This document shows positions 9,097 through 18,571 of a stretch of DNA of 64,000 bases, one piece after another. Source of the stretch: Mycolicibacterium goodii (GTDB taxonomy: Bacteria; Actinomycetota; Actinomycetes; Mycobacteriales; Mycobacteriaceae); assembly GCF_022370755.2 (NCBI RefSeq), contig NZ_CP092364.2:4464001-4528000 (forward strand). Reading direction: 5' to 3'. Below the pieces are notes generated by a model, which was given only the letters and a program-made list of their open reading frames with translations, had not been told where the DNA came from and searched no databases. Position numbers and translations under genes: made by a program. Numbering within the stretch: the first letter of the stretch is position 1; every line of letters starts with the position of its first letter.

Positions 9097-9996
9097 TCAG
9101 CCTAACGTCGGAGCGGGTTCTTCGGCGGCCTGAACGCCGGTTTCGGTTGGTGTCAGCGGATCCTGGGATGCTGCCTGCAGGGTCGGTGCCTGAGGTGTCG
9201 GCGTCTGCTGGCTCGGCGTCGTCGCCGTCGGCATCACCAGCTGATACAGCGGCCAGGTCCACGGCTGCGACGCGCTACGCGCATAGCTCGTGTGCACCGC
9301 GATCGCGGCCGCGGTTATCTCTTCGGCGTCGGGGTCGTAGTCGCACACGGCGTCGCCCCGATCGCACACGCTGATCGTGCGGCTGCCGACCGTCGGAGGC
9401 AGCGGCGCGGGGGCGTGTGCCAGGATCGGCCAGTCCTGCGCGACGCCTTTTCCTGCGCCAGGAACCATGGTGGCGGTACCGAGGTTGATCGTGGGATCGG
9501 TGGGCAGCCGGTCGCCGTCGGCGACCAGCAGTGCCGCTGCGAGGTTGGGGCTGGCCGCAAGCGCGTGCAGGTTGCGGTGCACCACCATCGCGCCCTGCGA
9601 GTAGCCGGCCAGCACGACCTTGCTCTGCGGGCAGCGCTGCGTGAACGCCGTGTACTGGTTGGCCAGTGCCGCCACGCCGGTGTCGACACTGCTCATGAAT
9701 CCGCCCCAGCCGAGAAGATCGCCGTCGGCCGGTACCTCGACCGCGGGATAGACCACGGGTTCGGCGCTCATCGTCCGGCCGTCCTGCGCCACGAGCCGCG
9801 AGAAATCCTGCAGGGAGCGGTAGACCACGCGGCCCATGCCGCCGTCGAGAGTGGGGTTGTCACGCTCACCGGACCCTGCGACGCCGATCCAGTGCAGGTC
9901 GGGGCAGTCCGGGGCAGCCGATGCCGGCCCGGCGAGTCCGATCATCGTGCCCCCCAGCACGGCCGACGCGGCCAGCGCCCATATTTGTCGCAGCAT
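9097..9996 (-). CDS. Secreted cutinase-like serine esterase
   Basis: 299 aa alpha/beta-hydrolase exported by a signal peptide (hydrophobic stretch about residues 4-27, cleavage near ASA-AP). The nucleophile elbow is AGYSQGA. The Asp/His partners are probably in CDRGDAVCDYDP and the VHTSYA segment, as in mycobacterial Culp/cutinase proteins. These hydrolyse ester bonds of lipids in or outside the cell envelope. The C-terminal 50 residues are Pro/Thr/Gln-rich, a likely flexible linker. The start at 9996 is preferred because GGGGG lies about 8 bases upstream and the signal peptide then begins at once; an in-frame ATG at 10020 adds eight residues. Confidence 0.88.
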   Translation of the reverse strand: MLRQIWALAASAVLGGTMIGLAGPASAAPDCPDLHWIGVAGSGERDNPTLDGGMGRVVYRSLQDFSRLVAQDGRTMSAEPVVYPAVEVPADGDLLGWGGFMSSVDTGVAALANQYTAFTQRCPQSKVVLAGYSQGAMVVHRNLHALAASPNLAAALLVADGDRLPTDPTINLGTATMVPGAGKGVAQDWPILAHAPAPLPPTVGSRTISVCDRGDAVCDYDPDAEEITAAAIAVHTSYARSASQPWTWPLYQLVMPTATTPSQQTPTPQAPTLQAASQDPLTPTETGVQAAEEPAPTLG

Positions 9997-10090
9997 TTTG
10001 TGCCCCCAACCCGATATCACAGACTTTCGTCAGAGACGTCGCCTCAACGGCCTCAGGCGTTACACGGGGTCGGAGCGCAGGATCCGGATG

Positions 10091-11089
10091 TCAGAACGGA
10101 AGACCGATCGCCCGGGTGATGCTGGGCAGCCTGGCGAACGGGTCGTCGAAGTGAGGCAGCTGCGGCGGAGGAATCTTCGTCCAGTCGATCGGCGGCAGCT
10201 GCGGCGGGGGAACCTTGGTCCAGTCGATCGGCGGCAGCTGCGGCGGGGGAACCTTCGTCCAGTCGATCGGCGGCAACTGCGGCGGCGGAACCATCGACCA
10301 GTCCACCGTCGGCAGACCGGCACCGGCCGCGGCGGTCGGACCCAGCAGCAACGCCGCGAGCCCGTCAGCGGGAGGCACCGCAGGGTTCTGGCCGGGAATC
10401 TGCCCGTTCTGGTTCACCCACGCGACGAGAAGTTCCCCCAGGATGTTCATCGCACCGTTTCCGACCCAGCCGGTCGTACCCGTCACCGTGCCGACCACCG
10501 CGTTGACAGCGGGCTGAGCGTTGGCGACCGCGACGGCCGACTGCCACTGCGAGTTGATCTGTCCGAGGTCGACCGCCGGCCAGGTGGGATTGGCCCCTGA
10601 CGCGGCCGGTGCCGGTCGCGGAGCCGCCGGCCGGCGCGGCGGTGCGGCCGATCTCGCGGGCGTCGTGAAGATGTCGCCCAGGCCCCCGTTGAAATCGGCG
10701 GCGGGAGGGGCCGCGGCCGGTGTGGGTGCCGCCGACGGCGACGCCGGCAGCAGCACCTCGGGTGCCAGGGAGTGGGCCGCGATCGGTTGCGCGGGCGCGG
10801 GAGTCGTCGGCGCTGCCGGCGCCGGTGTGGACGGCGACGCGGCAACCTTGTCCTCGACCGGGGCGGTATCCGCCTGCTCTGTGGTCACGGTGATCAGAGC
10901 CGCGACCGCGACAACGGCGACCGTCGTCGAGATACCGGCGATGATGCGCGAAGGAGTGAGTTGACTGCGAATCAGCTCGACGCGCCCGGGAGTTGAATCG
11001 GCCACCGACGGAATCGGCTCGGTCACATCGGCGCCCACGCAATACCTCAACTTCTCGAAGAACTCGTTCGTGATGACTCTAGCCGCCAT
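10091..11089 (-). CDS. Pro/Ala-rich membrane-anchored protein with tandem repeats
   Basis: 332 aa. A short cytosolic N-terminus is followed by one helix near residues 46-68. Next comes a long Pro/Ala-rich segment (about 75-170) that probably spans the cell wall. A small folded part around residues 170-240 precedes four tandem 13-residue repeats of the type IDWTKVPPPQLPP near the C-terminus. No enzyme motif is seen. The topology suggests an outward-facing structural or binding protein of the mycobacterial envelope. It lies in the place occupied by the membrane-protein gene Rv0686 after tuf in M. tuberculosis, though equivalence is uncertain. Confidence 0.75.
   Translation of the reverse strand: MAARVITNEFFEKLRYCVGADVTEPIPSVADSTPGRVELIRSQLTPSRIIAGISTTVAVVAVAALITVTTEQADTAPVEDKVAASPSTPAPAAPTTPAPAQPIAAHSLAPEVLLPASPSAAPTPAAAPPAADFNGGLGDIFTTPARSAAPPRRPAAPRPAPAASGANPTWPAVDLGQINSQWQSAVAVANAQPAVNAVVGTVTGTTGWVGNGAMNILGELLVAWVNQNGQIPGQNPAVPPADGLAALLLGPTAAAGAGLPTVDWSMVPPPQLPPIDWTKVPPPQLPPIDWTKVPPPQLPPIDWTKIPPPQLPHFDDPFARLPSITRAIGLPF
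10154..10307. repeat. 39-bp in-frame tandem repeat, four units
   Basis: Units lie at 10154-10190 (partial), 10191-10229, 10230-10268 and 10269-10307. The middle two differ at a single base; the outer two have diverged more. Each unit encodes 13 residues of the Pro-rich protein. Copy-number change would keep the frame. Confidence 0.9.
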
Positions 11090-11129
11090 CGGCCGATGGC
11101 GCGCAGTCGCGCTCCGCGGCCCAAAAGCA

Positions 11130-11161
11130 AAGCGGCGCCCACCCGAAGGTGAGCGCCGCTT
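11130..11161 (-). terminator. Terminator-like hairpin after tuf
   Basis: AAGCGGCGCCCACC and GGTGAGCGCCGCTT pair around a CGAA tetraloop, 18 bases beyond the tuf stop. The stem is GC-rich without a long T tract, as is common for mycobacterial terminators. It probably ends the str operon transcript. Confidence 0.75.
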
Positions 11162-11178
11162 CGCAGCGAAAACCTAGA

Positions 11179-12369
11179 TCACTTGATGATCTTGGTAACC
11201 CGGCCGGCGCCGACGGTACGGCCGCCTTCGCGGATCGCGAAGCGCAGGCCCTCATCCATGGCGACGGGCTGGATCAGCTTGACGGAGATGTCGGTGTTGT
11301 CACCGGGCATCACCATCTCGGTGCCCTCGGGCAGGGTCACAACGCCGGTCACGTCCGTGGTGCGGAAGTAGAACTGCGGACGGTAGTTGTTGAAGAACGG
11401 CGTGTGGCGGCCACCCTCGTCCTTGGACAGGATGTAGACCTGGCCCTCGAACTCGGTGTGCGGGGTGGTGGTGCCGGGCTTGACCACAACCTGGCCACGC
11501 TCGACGTCCTCGCGCTTGATGCCGCGCAGCAGCAGACCGACGTTGTCGCCGGCCTGGCCCTGGTCGAGCAGCTTGCGGAACATCTCGACACCGGTGACCG
11601 TGGTCTTGGTGGTCTCCGGACGGATGCCGACGATCTCGACTTCCTCGTTCACGTTGATCACACCGCGCTCGACACGGCCGGTGACGACGGTGCCACGACC
11701 GGTGATCGTGAAGACGTCCTCAACGGGCATCAGGAACGGCTTGTCGGTCTCGCGAACCGGATCCGGGATGGACGCGTCGACGGCCTCCATGAGCTCCTCG
11801 ACGGACTTGACCCACTTGGGATCGCCCTCGAGCGCCTTGAGCGCCGAGACGCGGACCACGGGGGCCTCCTCGTCGAACTCCTGAGCGGCCAGCAGCTCGC
11901 GGACCTCCATCTCGACGAGCTCGATGAGCTCCTCGTCGTCCACCGCATCCGACTTGTTCAGCGCGACCAGGATGTAGGGCACACCCACCTGGCGGGCCAG
12001 CAGCACGTGCTCGCGGGTCTGCGGCATCGGGCCGTCAGTGGCGGCGACCACCAGGATCGCGCCGTCCATCTGGGCGGCACCGGTGATCATGTTCTTGATG
12101 TAGTCAGCGTGACCGGGGGCGTCGACGTGTGCGTAGTGACGCTTGTCGGTCTGGTACTCCACGTGGGAGATGTTGATGGTGATACCGCGCTGACGCTCTT
12201 CAGGCGCATTGTCGATCTGGTCGAATGCGCGCGATTCGTTCAAATCGGGGTACTTGTCGTGCAGAACCTTGGTGATAGCCGCGGTCAGCGTGGTCTTGCC
12301 GTGGTCAACGTGACCGATGGTCCCGATGTTGACGTGCGGCTTCGTCCGCTCGAACTTCGCCTTCGCCAC
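11179..12369 (-). CDS. tuf: Elongation factor Tu
   Basis: 396 aa GTPase delivering aminoacyl-tRNA to the ribosome. G motifs are all present: GHVDHGKTT (P-loop), DAPGH, and NKSD. The effector block RGITI is intact. Domains 2 and 3 follow ([12 protein letters not shown], then the C-terminal barrel ending [11 protein letters not shown]). It is last in the rpsL-rpsG-fusA-tuf order, 88 bases after fusA, with AGGAGG-like sequence before the ATG. A separate tuf promoter in the gap is possible but not clear. Only one tuf is in the window. Confidence 0.99.
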   Translation of the reverse strand: MAKAKFERTKPHVNIGTIGHVDHGKTTLTAAITKVLHDKYPDLNESRAFDQIDNAPEERQRGITINISHVEYQTDKRHYAHVDAPGHADYIKNMITGAAQMDGAILVVAATDGPMPQTREHVLLARQVGVPYILVALNKSDAVDDEELIELVEMEVRELLAAQEFDEEAPVVRVSALKALEGDPKWVKSVEELMEAVDASIPDPVRETDKPFLMPVEDVFTITGRGTVVTGRVERGVINVNEEVEIVGIRPETTKTTVTGVEMFRKLLDQGQAGDNVGLLLRGIKREDVERGQVVVKPGTTTPHTEFEGQVYILSKDEGGRHTPFFNNYRPQFYFRTTDVTGVVTLPEGTEMVMPGDNTDISVKLIQPVAMDEGLRFAIREGGRTVGAGRVTKIIK

Positions 12370-12457
12370 TGTTGTGTCCTCCTGGACTTGTTGGTGCTTT
12401 GGTTAAAGCAGATGTTGATGTGTTCAGTTGTGCGGTCTCGTGAACCGACGGGCCAGA

Positions 12458-14563
12458 CTACTGACCCGTCGCCTTCGCGATGATCTCCTTCGACACGTTC
12501 GCCGGGACTTCGGCGTACGAATCGAACACCATGGAGTAGTTCGCCCGGCCCTGGGTCTTCGACCGGAGGTCGCCGACGTAGCCGAACATCTCCGACAGCG
12601 GCACCTGCGCCTTGACGACACGCGCACCGCTGCGCTCCTCCATGGCCTGGATCTGACCACGGCGGGAGTTCAGGTCACCGATCACGTCACCCATGTAGTC
12701 CTCGGGTGTGGTCACCTCGACCGCCATGATCGGCTCCAGGATCACCGGCTGGGCAGCCTGAGCCGCCTTCTTCAGTGCCTGTGAACCCGCAACTTTGAAC
12801 GCCATTTCCGAGGAGTCGACCTCGTGGTAGGCGCCGTCGAGCAGCGTCACCTTCAGGTTCACCAGCGGGTAGCCGGCGAGCACGCCGTACTGCATGGCGT
12901 CCTGGGCGCCCGCATCCACCGAGGGGATGTACTCGCGCGGGATGCGACCACCGGTGACCTTGTTCTCGAATTCGTAGGTGGCACCGTCCTCGCCGACGAA
13001 CGGCTCGAGGTTGATGATGACCTTCGCGAACTGGCCGGAGCCACCCGTCTGCTTCTTGTGGGTGTACTCGACGTTCTGGACCGCCTTGCGGATGGTCTCG
13101 CGGTAGGCCACCTGCGGCTTGCCGACGTTGGCCTCGACCTTGAACTCGCGACGCATGCGGTCCACGAGGATGTCCAGGTGAAGCTCGCCCATGCCGCCGA
13201 TGACGGTCTGGCCGGTCTCCTGATCGAGGTGCACCTTGAAGGTCGGGTCCTCCTCGGCGAGCTTCTGGATCGCGGTGCCCAGCTTCTCCTGGTCACTCTT
13301 GGTCTTGGGCTCGATGGCCACCTCGATGACCGGATCGGGGAAGGTCATCGACTCGAGCACGATCTGCTCGTTCGGGTCGCACAGGGTGTCGCCGGTGGTG
13401 GTGTCCTTCAGACCGATCACGGCGTAGATGTGCCCCGCGGAGGCCCGTTCGACCGGGTTCTCCTTGTTGGCGTGCATCTGGAACAGCTTGCCCAGCCGCT
13501 CCTTCTTGCCCTTGGTCGAGTTGACGACCTGCGAACCGGACTCGACGACGCCGGAGTACACGCGCACGTAGGTCAGCTTGCCGAAGAACGGGTGCACCGC
13601 GATCTTGAACGCCAGCGCGGAGAACGGCTCATCGACCGACGGCTTGCGGCTGATGACCTCGTCTTCCTTGCCGGGCACGTGTCCCTGCACGGATTCGACG
13701 TCCAGCGGCGACGGCAGGTAGTCGATGACCGCGTCGAGCATGGGCTGCACGCCCTTGTTCTTGAAAGCGCTGCCACACAGCACCGGGTACAGCTCGCTGG
13801 CCACGGTCAGCTTGCGGATGGCGCCCTTGATCTCCTCGATCGAGAGCTCCTCGCCACCGAGGTACTTCTCCAGCAGGGCCTCGTCGGTCTCGGCGACCGT
13901 CTCGATGAGCTTGGTGCGGTACTCCTCGGCCTTGTCGGCGAGATCGGCCGGGATGTCCTCGACCTCGTACTTCTCACCCAGCGCGGTCTCACCGCGCCAC
14001 ACCTTGGCCTTCATCTCGACCAGGTCGATGATGCCGATGAAGTCGTTCTCTGCGCCGATCGGCAGCTGGATCACCAGCGGCTTGGCGCCGAGGCGCTCCT
14101 CGATGGTGCGCACGGTGAAGTAGAAGTCGGCGCCCAGCTTGTCCATCTTGTTGACGAAGCAGATGCGCGGCACGTCGTACTTGTCGGCCTGACGCCACAC
14201 CTGCTCGGACTGGGGCTCGACGCCCTCCTTGCCGTCGAAGACGGCGACGGCGCCATCGAGCACACGCAGCGAACGTTCCACCTCGACGGTGAAGTCGACG
14301 TGCCCGGGGGTGTCGATGATGTTGATCTGGTTGTTGTTCCAGAAGCAGGTCACCGCCGCGGAGGTGATGGTGATACCACGCTCCTGCTCCTGCTCCATCC
14401 AGTCGGTCGTGGAGGCACCGTCGTGCGTCTCACCGATCTTGTAGTTGACGCCGGTGTAGTACAGGATGCGCTCGGTCGTCGTGGTCTTGCCGGCATCGAT
14501 GTGCGCCATGATGCCGATGTTGCGGACCTTGTTCAGGTCGGTAAGCACGTCCTTCTGTGCCAC
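12458..14563 (-). CDS. fusA: Elongation factor G
   Basis: 701 aa translocase GTPase. Motifs seen: AHIDAGKTT (P-loop), RGITITSAA (switch I), DTPGHVDF (switch II) and NKMDK. Domain II follows around residues 295-400, and domains III-V end with TQGRANYSM near the C-terminus. The length is normal for full EF-G. The gap to rpsG is 73 bases and contains a small hairpin. It belongs to the str operon. Confidence 0.99.
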   Translation of the reverse strand: MAQKDVLTDLNKVRNIGIMAHIDAGKTTTTERILYYTGVNYKIGETHDGASTTDWMEQEQERGITITSAAVTCFWNNNQINIIDTPGHVDFTVEVERSLRVLDGAVAVFDGKEGVEPQSEQVWRQADKYDVPRICFVNKMDKLGADFYFTVRTIEERLGAKPLVIQLPIGAENDFIGIIDLVEMKAKVWRGETALGEKYEVEDIPADLADKAEEYRTKLIETVAETDEALLEKYLGGEELSIEEIKGAIRKLTVASELYPVLCGSAFKNKGVQPMLDAVIDYLPSPLDVESVQGHVPGKEDEVISRKPSVDEPFSALAFKIAVHPFFGKLTYVRVYSGVVESGSQVVNSTKGKKERLGKLFQMHANKENPVERASAGHIYAVIGLKDTTTGDTLCDPNEQIVLESMTFPDPVIEVAIEPKTKSDQEKLGTAIQKLAEEDPTFKVHLDQETGQTVIGGMGELHLDILVDRMRREFKVEANVGKPQVAYRETIRKAVQNVEYTHKKQTGGSGQFAKVIINLEPFVGEDGATYEFENKVTGGRIPREYIPSVDAGAQDAMQYGVLAGYPLVNLKVTLLDGAYHEVDSSEMAFKVAGSQALKKAAQAAQPVILEPIMAVEVTTPEDYMGDVIGDLNSRRGQIQAMEERSGARVVKAQVPLSEMFGYVGDLRSKTQGRANYSMVFDSYAEVPANVSKEIIAKATGQ

Positions 14564-14606
14564 AGAAGTCTTCTCTCTCGCTTCGTAGTTGCTGTGTGGT
14601 CATTGC

Positions 14607-14631
14607 GCCGGCGGCAACACTGCTCGCCGGC
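14607..14631 (-). other. Hairpin between rpsG and fusA
   Basis: GCCGGCG (14607-14613) and CGCCGGC (14625-14631) can pair around an 11-base loop in the rpsG-fusA gap. It might protect mRNA ends, act as a weak attenuator, or bind a ribosomal protein. No T tract follows. Confidence 0.4.
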
Positions 14632-14636
14632 GGCTA

Positions 14637-15107
14637 TCACCAGCGGTAGTGCGCGAAGGCCCGGTTCGCCTCGGCCATCTTGTGGGTGTCCTCACGCCGC
14701 TTGACGGAGGCGCCCAGGCCGTTGCTGGCGTCGAGGATCTCGTTCGCCAGGCGCTCGACCATGGTCTTCTCACGACGCTGACGCGAGAAGTTGACCAGCC
14801 AGCGCAGGGCCAGCGTGGTGGAACGATCGGGCCGCACCTCGACCGGAACCTGGTAGGTCGCGCCACCGACGCGACGGCTGCGGACCTCGAGGGCCGGCTT
14901 GACGTTGTCGAGAGCGCGCTTGAGGGTGACGACCGGATCGGTGCCGGTCTTCTCGCGGGCCTGCTCGAGCGCACCATAGACAATGCGCTCAGCCAGCGAT
15001 TTCTTCCCCTGCAGCAGGACCTTGTTCACGAGCTGGGTCACCAGCTGCGAGCCGTAGACGGGGTCGTTGACCAACGGACGCTTCGGCGCCGGTCCCTTGC
15101 GCGGCAT
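14637..15107 (-). CDS. rpsG: 30S ribosomal protein S7
   Basis: 156 aa protein that binds the 3' major domain of 16S rRNA and starts assembly of the small-subunit head. It begins [10 protein letters not shown] and keeps the conserved [14 protein letters not shown] and [14 protein letters not shown] blocks. The length equals the usual bacterial S7. Its ATG overlaps the last base of the rpsL stop (TGATG), so translation is coupled. Confidence 0.99.
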   Translation of the reverse strand: MPRKGPAPKRPLVNDPVYGSQLVTQLVNKVLLQGKKSLAERIVYGALEQAREKTGTDPVVTLKRALDNVKPALEVRSRRVGGATYQVPVEVRPDRSTTLALRWLVNFSRQRREKTMVERLANEILDASNGLGASVKRREDTHKMAEANRAFAHYRW

Positions 15108-15481
15108 CAGCTCTTCTCCTTCTTCGCGCCGTAGCGGCTGCGGGCCTGCTTGCGGTTCTTCACACCCTGGGTGTCGAGCGAACCGCGGATGATCTTGTAA
15201 CGGACACCGGGCAGGTCCTTCACACGACCGCCACGCACCAGGACCATCGAGTGCTCCTGCAGGTTGTGGCCCTCGCCCGGGATGTAAGCGGTCACCTCAA
15301 CCTGGCTGGTCAGCTTCACGCGCGCGACCTTCCGGAGTGCCGAGTTCGGCTTCTTCGGAGTGGTGGTGTACACGCGCGTGCACACGCCGCGACGCTGCGG
15401 GCTGCCCTTGAGGGCCGCGGTCTTCACCTTGGCGATCTTGTCGCGGCGGCCCTTGCGGACCAGCTGCTGAATGGTTGGCAT
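15107..15481 (-). CDS. rpsL: 30S ribosomal protein S12
   Basis: 124 aa decoding-centre protein. [11 protein letters not shown] places Lys at position 43 and RVKDLPG places Lys at 88. Both are the wild-type residues whose substitution gives streptomycin resistance, so the sequence predicts a susceptible S12. Conserved [13 protein letters not shown] and [10 protein letters not shown] segments are present. It is first in the str operon, with a long leader of about 200 bases upstream. Confidence 0.99.
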
Positions 15482-15689
15482 GTACCGGCTTTCTCTGTGT
15501 TGCTTCTCTTGTTCTTAAGTCTCTGTACTGCAGTTATCACCCGGCTGCGTCCCCCGCGTCCGGGCGTGTCGCACGCGTCCGCACCGGAACGGATCCGATG
15601 CGTGTTAGACATGCGAATTGGCCCGGCGTGCGGGCACGCTTGCGTACAGGATCAGCCGCAGGCGCCTTTCGGGCCAGGCACGATCCACC

Positions 15690-15719
15690 ACAATACCAGG
15701 GCCGACCACGACGAAACAA
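15690..15719 (-). promoter_or_regulatory. rpsL operon promoter
   Basis: On the minus strand, -35 TTGTTT (15719-15714) and -10 TATTGT (15695-15690) are separated by 18 bases. Transcription would begin near 15683, leaving a leader of about 200 nt before rpsL. As I recall, a single rpsL promoter with a leader of about this length was mapped in M. smegmatis. Confidence 0.75.
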
Positions 15720-15765
15720 ACTCGTCCACGGCGGTCTCATCGCAGGTCAGACAGTGGGGCCCAGC

Positions 15766-16386
15766 CTACGCTTCGCGGCGCTCCATTCCGGAGGCCAGGC
15801 GCAGCAGCATATCGGTGAAAACCGCGTCGGTGTCGACGTCGTCCATGACGCCGGTCATCTCGAGCAGCACGAACCCGTGCAGGGCGGCCCAGAATTCGAG
15901 CGCAGCGTAGAACGCCTGCTCCCCTTCGAGTCCGTAGGACGCCAGCACCTCGATGACCGGTGCCGCGGCCGCCTTGGTGGCCGCCGAGTACTCGGGATCG
16001 TCGTCACCGAACGGCATCCGGGTGAAGGCCGAGTACCGCCCGGGATGGTGATGCGCATAACTCCGGTACGCGCTTGCCATGGCGATCACAGCGTCGTCGC
16101 GAGTGCGGCCCTCGCCCACCCGGTTGAGCATCGAGATGATGTCGTCGACCACACGCATCCGGACGGTGCGGCGCAGATCGTCGAGGCTGTGCACGTGGTT
16201 GTAGAGCGACGGACCCTTGGTGCCCAGCTGATTGGCCAGGGCGTTGATCGTCAGCGCATCCCAACCCTCGCGGTCGAGGAACGTCAGGGCGGCATTGACG
16301 ATGGTCTCGCGGCTCAGCCTGGTCGCCCGCGTCGTGCGCACGTGACCGCGTCGGCTCCCCGCAGAGGACTCCGGTCGAACGGACAT
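15766..16386 (-). CDS. TetR-family transcriptional regulator
   Basis: 206 aa. The helix-turn-helix lies near residues 20-65 (LSRETIVNAALTFLDREG then INALANQLGTKGPSLYNHV). The C-terminal half resembles the TetR_C ligand domains of actinobacterial regulators with WAALHGFVLLEM. ATG 16386 has AAGG 8 bases upstream and is preferred over ATG 16401. It lies directly upstream of the rpsL promoter on the same strand, matching Rv0681 next to Rv0682. Its targets are unknown; it need not control the ribosomal genes. Confidence 0.85.
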   Translation of the reverse strand: MSVRPESSAGSRRGHVRTTRATRLSRETIVNAALTFLDREGWDALTINALANQLGTKGPSLYNHVHSLDDLRRTVRMRVVDDIISMLNRVGEGRTRDDAVIAMASAYRSYAHHHPGRYSAFTRMPFGDDDPEYSAATKAAAAPVIEVLASYGLEGEQAFYAALEFWAALHGFVLLEMTGVMDDVDTDAVFTDMLLRLASGMERREA

Positions 16387-16513
16387 GCGCACTACCTTCA
16401 TTTCCACGAACGATGACAACGACGACGTCGGATGACGCCGTCGACCCGGATCCGGGTCGACGTCAAACTCTAGCCCCTGGCGCTGTGTGCGCTCAGGTGG
16501 CGCGCGCGGTGGA

Positions 16514-17035
16514 TCAGTTCACACGGTCCTGACTCAGCTGTGCCAGCTGCTCGATGATCGTGCACAGATCGGGCAGCGCCGCGGGGTTCATCGTCTGGAT
16601 CGACCAGGTGATGACGTCGCCGCCCTTGGCCACGTAGATGCTGCAGACGTTGGTGTCGGCGGCCTTGAAGCCCTTGTTGCCGTCGATCGACAGCTCGGTC
16701 AGGGTACGTCCGGCGTTCTGCTCCAAGGTCCGCTCGGTGTCCATGTCGCTGCCCCGGTACCACCACGTCGAGATGCCCATGCCCGCACCGAACGTGCCGA
16801 GCATGGTGTTCTCCTGCCAGAAGCATCCGGTGTCGCTGACCACCGCCTTCTCGAACATCGCGGATCCGACCGCCTTGGTGATGTCGTCGTCGGTGACGCC
16901 GTTGCAGTCGACCCCGCGGAAACCCGAGCTCGCGGACGGCGACTGCTCGGCAGGCGTGTGACCCGGTGAGCCGCACGCCGCGAGCAGCGCCGCAGATGCG
17001 GCCACTGCGGCCGTGAGACGAACGGAACGTCGCAT
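16514..17035 (-). CDS. DUF3558-type lipoprotein (second of pair)
   Basis: 173 aa exported lipoprotein. The signal peptide ends in the lipobox LLAAC at about residues 16-20, so Cys should be lipidated. The mature part has the DUF3558 pattern: paired Cys residues (VDCNGV, GCFW, NVCSIY, DLCTII) and the FGAGMGISTWWY segment. DUF3558 proteins are common mycobacterial envelope lipoproteins of unknown function. ATG 17035 lies two bases after the upstream stop. The position relative to rpsL suggests correspondence to Rv0679c or Rv0680c, from memory. Confidence 0.82.
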   Translation of the reverse strand: MRRSVRLTAAVAASAALLAACGSPGHTPAEQSPSASSGFRGVDCNGVTDDDITKAVGSAMFEKAVVSDTGCFWQENTMLGTFGAGMGISTWWYRGSDMDTERTLEQNAGRTLTELSIDGNKGFKAADTNVCSIYVAKGGDVITWSIQTMNPAALPDLCTIIEQLAQLSQDRVN

Positions 17036-17037
17036 CT

Positions 17038-17595
17038 CTACAGTTCCGACTGCAGGGTGCGCGACAGCAGCTTCTCGGCGTCCTTGCACGGATCACCGCT
17101 CTGCTTGCCGCGGAACTGCACCCACCAGCTGAGCACCCCCGAGCCGGCGGCCGCGGTCGCCGAGCAGGCCGCACCCGTCACGTCGCGGCGGGCCAGGAAC
17201 GCCTGCTGCCGCTCGATCACGGTGTCGGTGATGGTCGCCTCGCGCCGTTGGGCCACCTCACGCTCGCGCTGCAGCGTGCCACTCTCGAACCACGAGAAAA
17301 CGACGTCGACCATCGCAGGCCCGGCGTCGCTGTTCGGCGCGGCCTTGCGGGAGAGCACGTACTGACACACCGCACCGCTGTAGGGACGGACGATGTTGTC
17401 GGCGCCAAGGGTCTCCTGCACCGTGCTGTCGACCAAGAGCCCGCACCGGTCGTCGACGTATCCGTAACTGCGACTGGGGTCCGCGGGATCGGGCTGGGCA
17501 CGCTGCGCCGTCCCGGTGACGGTGTGCGAACACGCCGCAGCGGTCACAACGGCTGTGACCGCGACGGCAGCAGCCTCAACAACACGCCGGCACAT
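17038..17595 (-). CDS. DUF3558-type lipoprotein (first of pair)
   Basis: 185 aa. A hydrophobic signal ends in a lipobox-like VTAAACS near residue 22. The mature domain carries DRCGLL, AVCQYV, AACSAT and DPCKDA cysteines with WFESG and WWVQFRGKQ segments, as in its downstream neighbour. The two genes are two bases apart and probably came from duplication followed by strong divergence. No function is known. The upstream region is shared with the divergent DUF3060 gene. Confidence 0.78.
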   Translation of the reverse strand: MCRRVVEAAAVAVTAVVTAAACSHTVTGTAQRAQPDPADPSRSYGYVDDRCGLLVDSTVQETLGADNIVRPYSGAVCQYVLSRKAAPNSDAGPAMVDVVFSWFESGTLQREREVAQRREATITDTVIERQQAFLARRDVTGAACSATAAAGSGVLSWWVQFRGKQSGDPCKDAEKLLSRTLQSEL

Positions 17596-17743
17596 CGCTC
17601 ATCACGCTACCGAGCACCGACAATCCCCGCGACCCTTCCGACCACAGCGCGCCGAACTGACCAACCACTGCCAGGCTCCTGTGACGGCAACGTACTCTTC
17701 GTTGCAGCGGACTCTCGGTCGGGAGCGGAGGAAGGGAAACACC

Positions 17744-18121
17744 GTGCATTGGATTGCCGTTGGCCGGATCGCCGTCTCCTGCGTCATCGCCCTGCCGATG
17801 GCACTGGCCGTGGGCCTGCCCACGGCAGCGGCCAAGAACGGCGACACCCACGTCACCGGACAGGGTGTGCAGCGGACGCTGGACTGCAACAACGCCACCC
17901 TGTTCGTCACCGGCACGGGCAACCACGTGAACGCGATGGGAACCTGCTGGGCGGTCACCGTGCAGGGATCGTCGAACGTCGTCGTCGCCGACAACGTCAT
18001 CAACGACATCACGGTGTACGGCTACGACCAGACCGTGTTCTACAAGAACGGGCAGCCGGCCGTGATCGACCGCGGCCGAGAGCTGCAGATGACCAACGTC
18101 ATCGGTCGAGTGCCCGCCTGA
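17744..18121 (+). CDS. Secreted DUF3060 protein
   Basis: 125 aa. The GTG start at 17744 is chosen because GGAAGGG ends 7 bases upstream and a signal peptide then begins at once (hydrophobic to about residue 25, with an A-A-A region and no lipobox Cys). The mature part has DUF3060 spacing: LDCNNATLFVTGTGNHV, TVQGSSNVVV and INDITVYG, a short beta-strand repeat pattern with Asn/Gly turns. The in-frame extension back to 17516 overlaps the divergent gene and is rejected. Function unknown. Confidence 0.78.
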   Translation: MHWIAVGRIAVSCVIALPMALAVGLPTAAAKNGDTHVTGQGVQRTLDCNNATLFVTGTGNHVNAMGTCWAVTVQGSSNVVVADNVINDITVYGYDQTVFYKNGQPAVIDRGRELQMTNVIGRVPA

Positions 18122-18156
18122 CATGACTGACCAGACCGACAGAGAGCAGAGACATC

Positions 18157-18567
18157 ATGCGTGCGCACATCACCCGGATTCTCGGCACCACCGCGGCCGC
18201 GGTCGCGATCGTGGCCCTCGCGGCCTGCGGTTCGGAAAGCTCGGACACCAACACACCCTCGGCGACGGCCGGATCGTCCGGCGTCAACGTCGAGATCGGC
18301 AACACCATCAACTACATGTCGGTGGGCACCACCGCCGACATCGACTGCGCCGACGGCAAGTCGCTGACTGTGGGCGGGGCCAACAACACGTTGACGGTCA
18401 AGGGCACGTGCGCCAACGTCAACATCGGCGGCTCCGACAACAAGATCACGTTCGAGAAGATCGACAAGGACCTCACCGTCGTCGGGCTCAACAACACGAT
18501 CACCTACCGCGACGGGGACCCCAAGGTGAACAACACCGGAAGCGGCAACTCCGTCAGCAAGGGATAG
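18157..18567 (+). CDS. DUF3060 lipoprotein
   Basis: 136 aa. The signal peptide ends in the lipobox ALAAC at residues 20-24, followed by a Ser/Thr linker. The mature domain repeats the DUF3060 pattern: DCADGKSLTVGGANNTLTV, CANVNIGGSDNKITF and VVGLNNTITY. It is paralogous to the gene 35 bases upstream; one copy should be soluble and secreted, the other membrane-anchored. It ends four bases before the convergent dehydrogenase gene. Function unknown. Confidence 0.82.
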   Translation: MRAHITRILGTTAAAVAIVALAACGSESSDTNTPSATAGSSGVNVEIGNTINYMSVGTTADIDCADGKSLTVGGANNTLTVKGTCANVNIGGSDNKITFEKIDKDLTVVGLNNTITYRDGDPKVNNTGSGNSVSKG

Positions 18568-18571
18568 TCCC

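Noticed and set aside
10154..10307. CRISPR-like regular repeats
   Set aside because: Repeats are directly adjacent without spacers and are in frame inside a coding gene.
15482..15765. Small RNA or gene between rpsL and the TetR gene
   Set aside because: The region is explained by the rpsL promoter and leader; no separate start or terminator was found.
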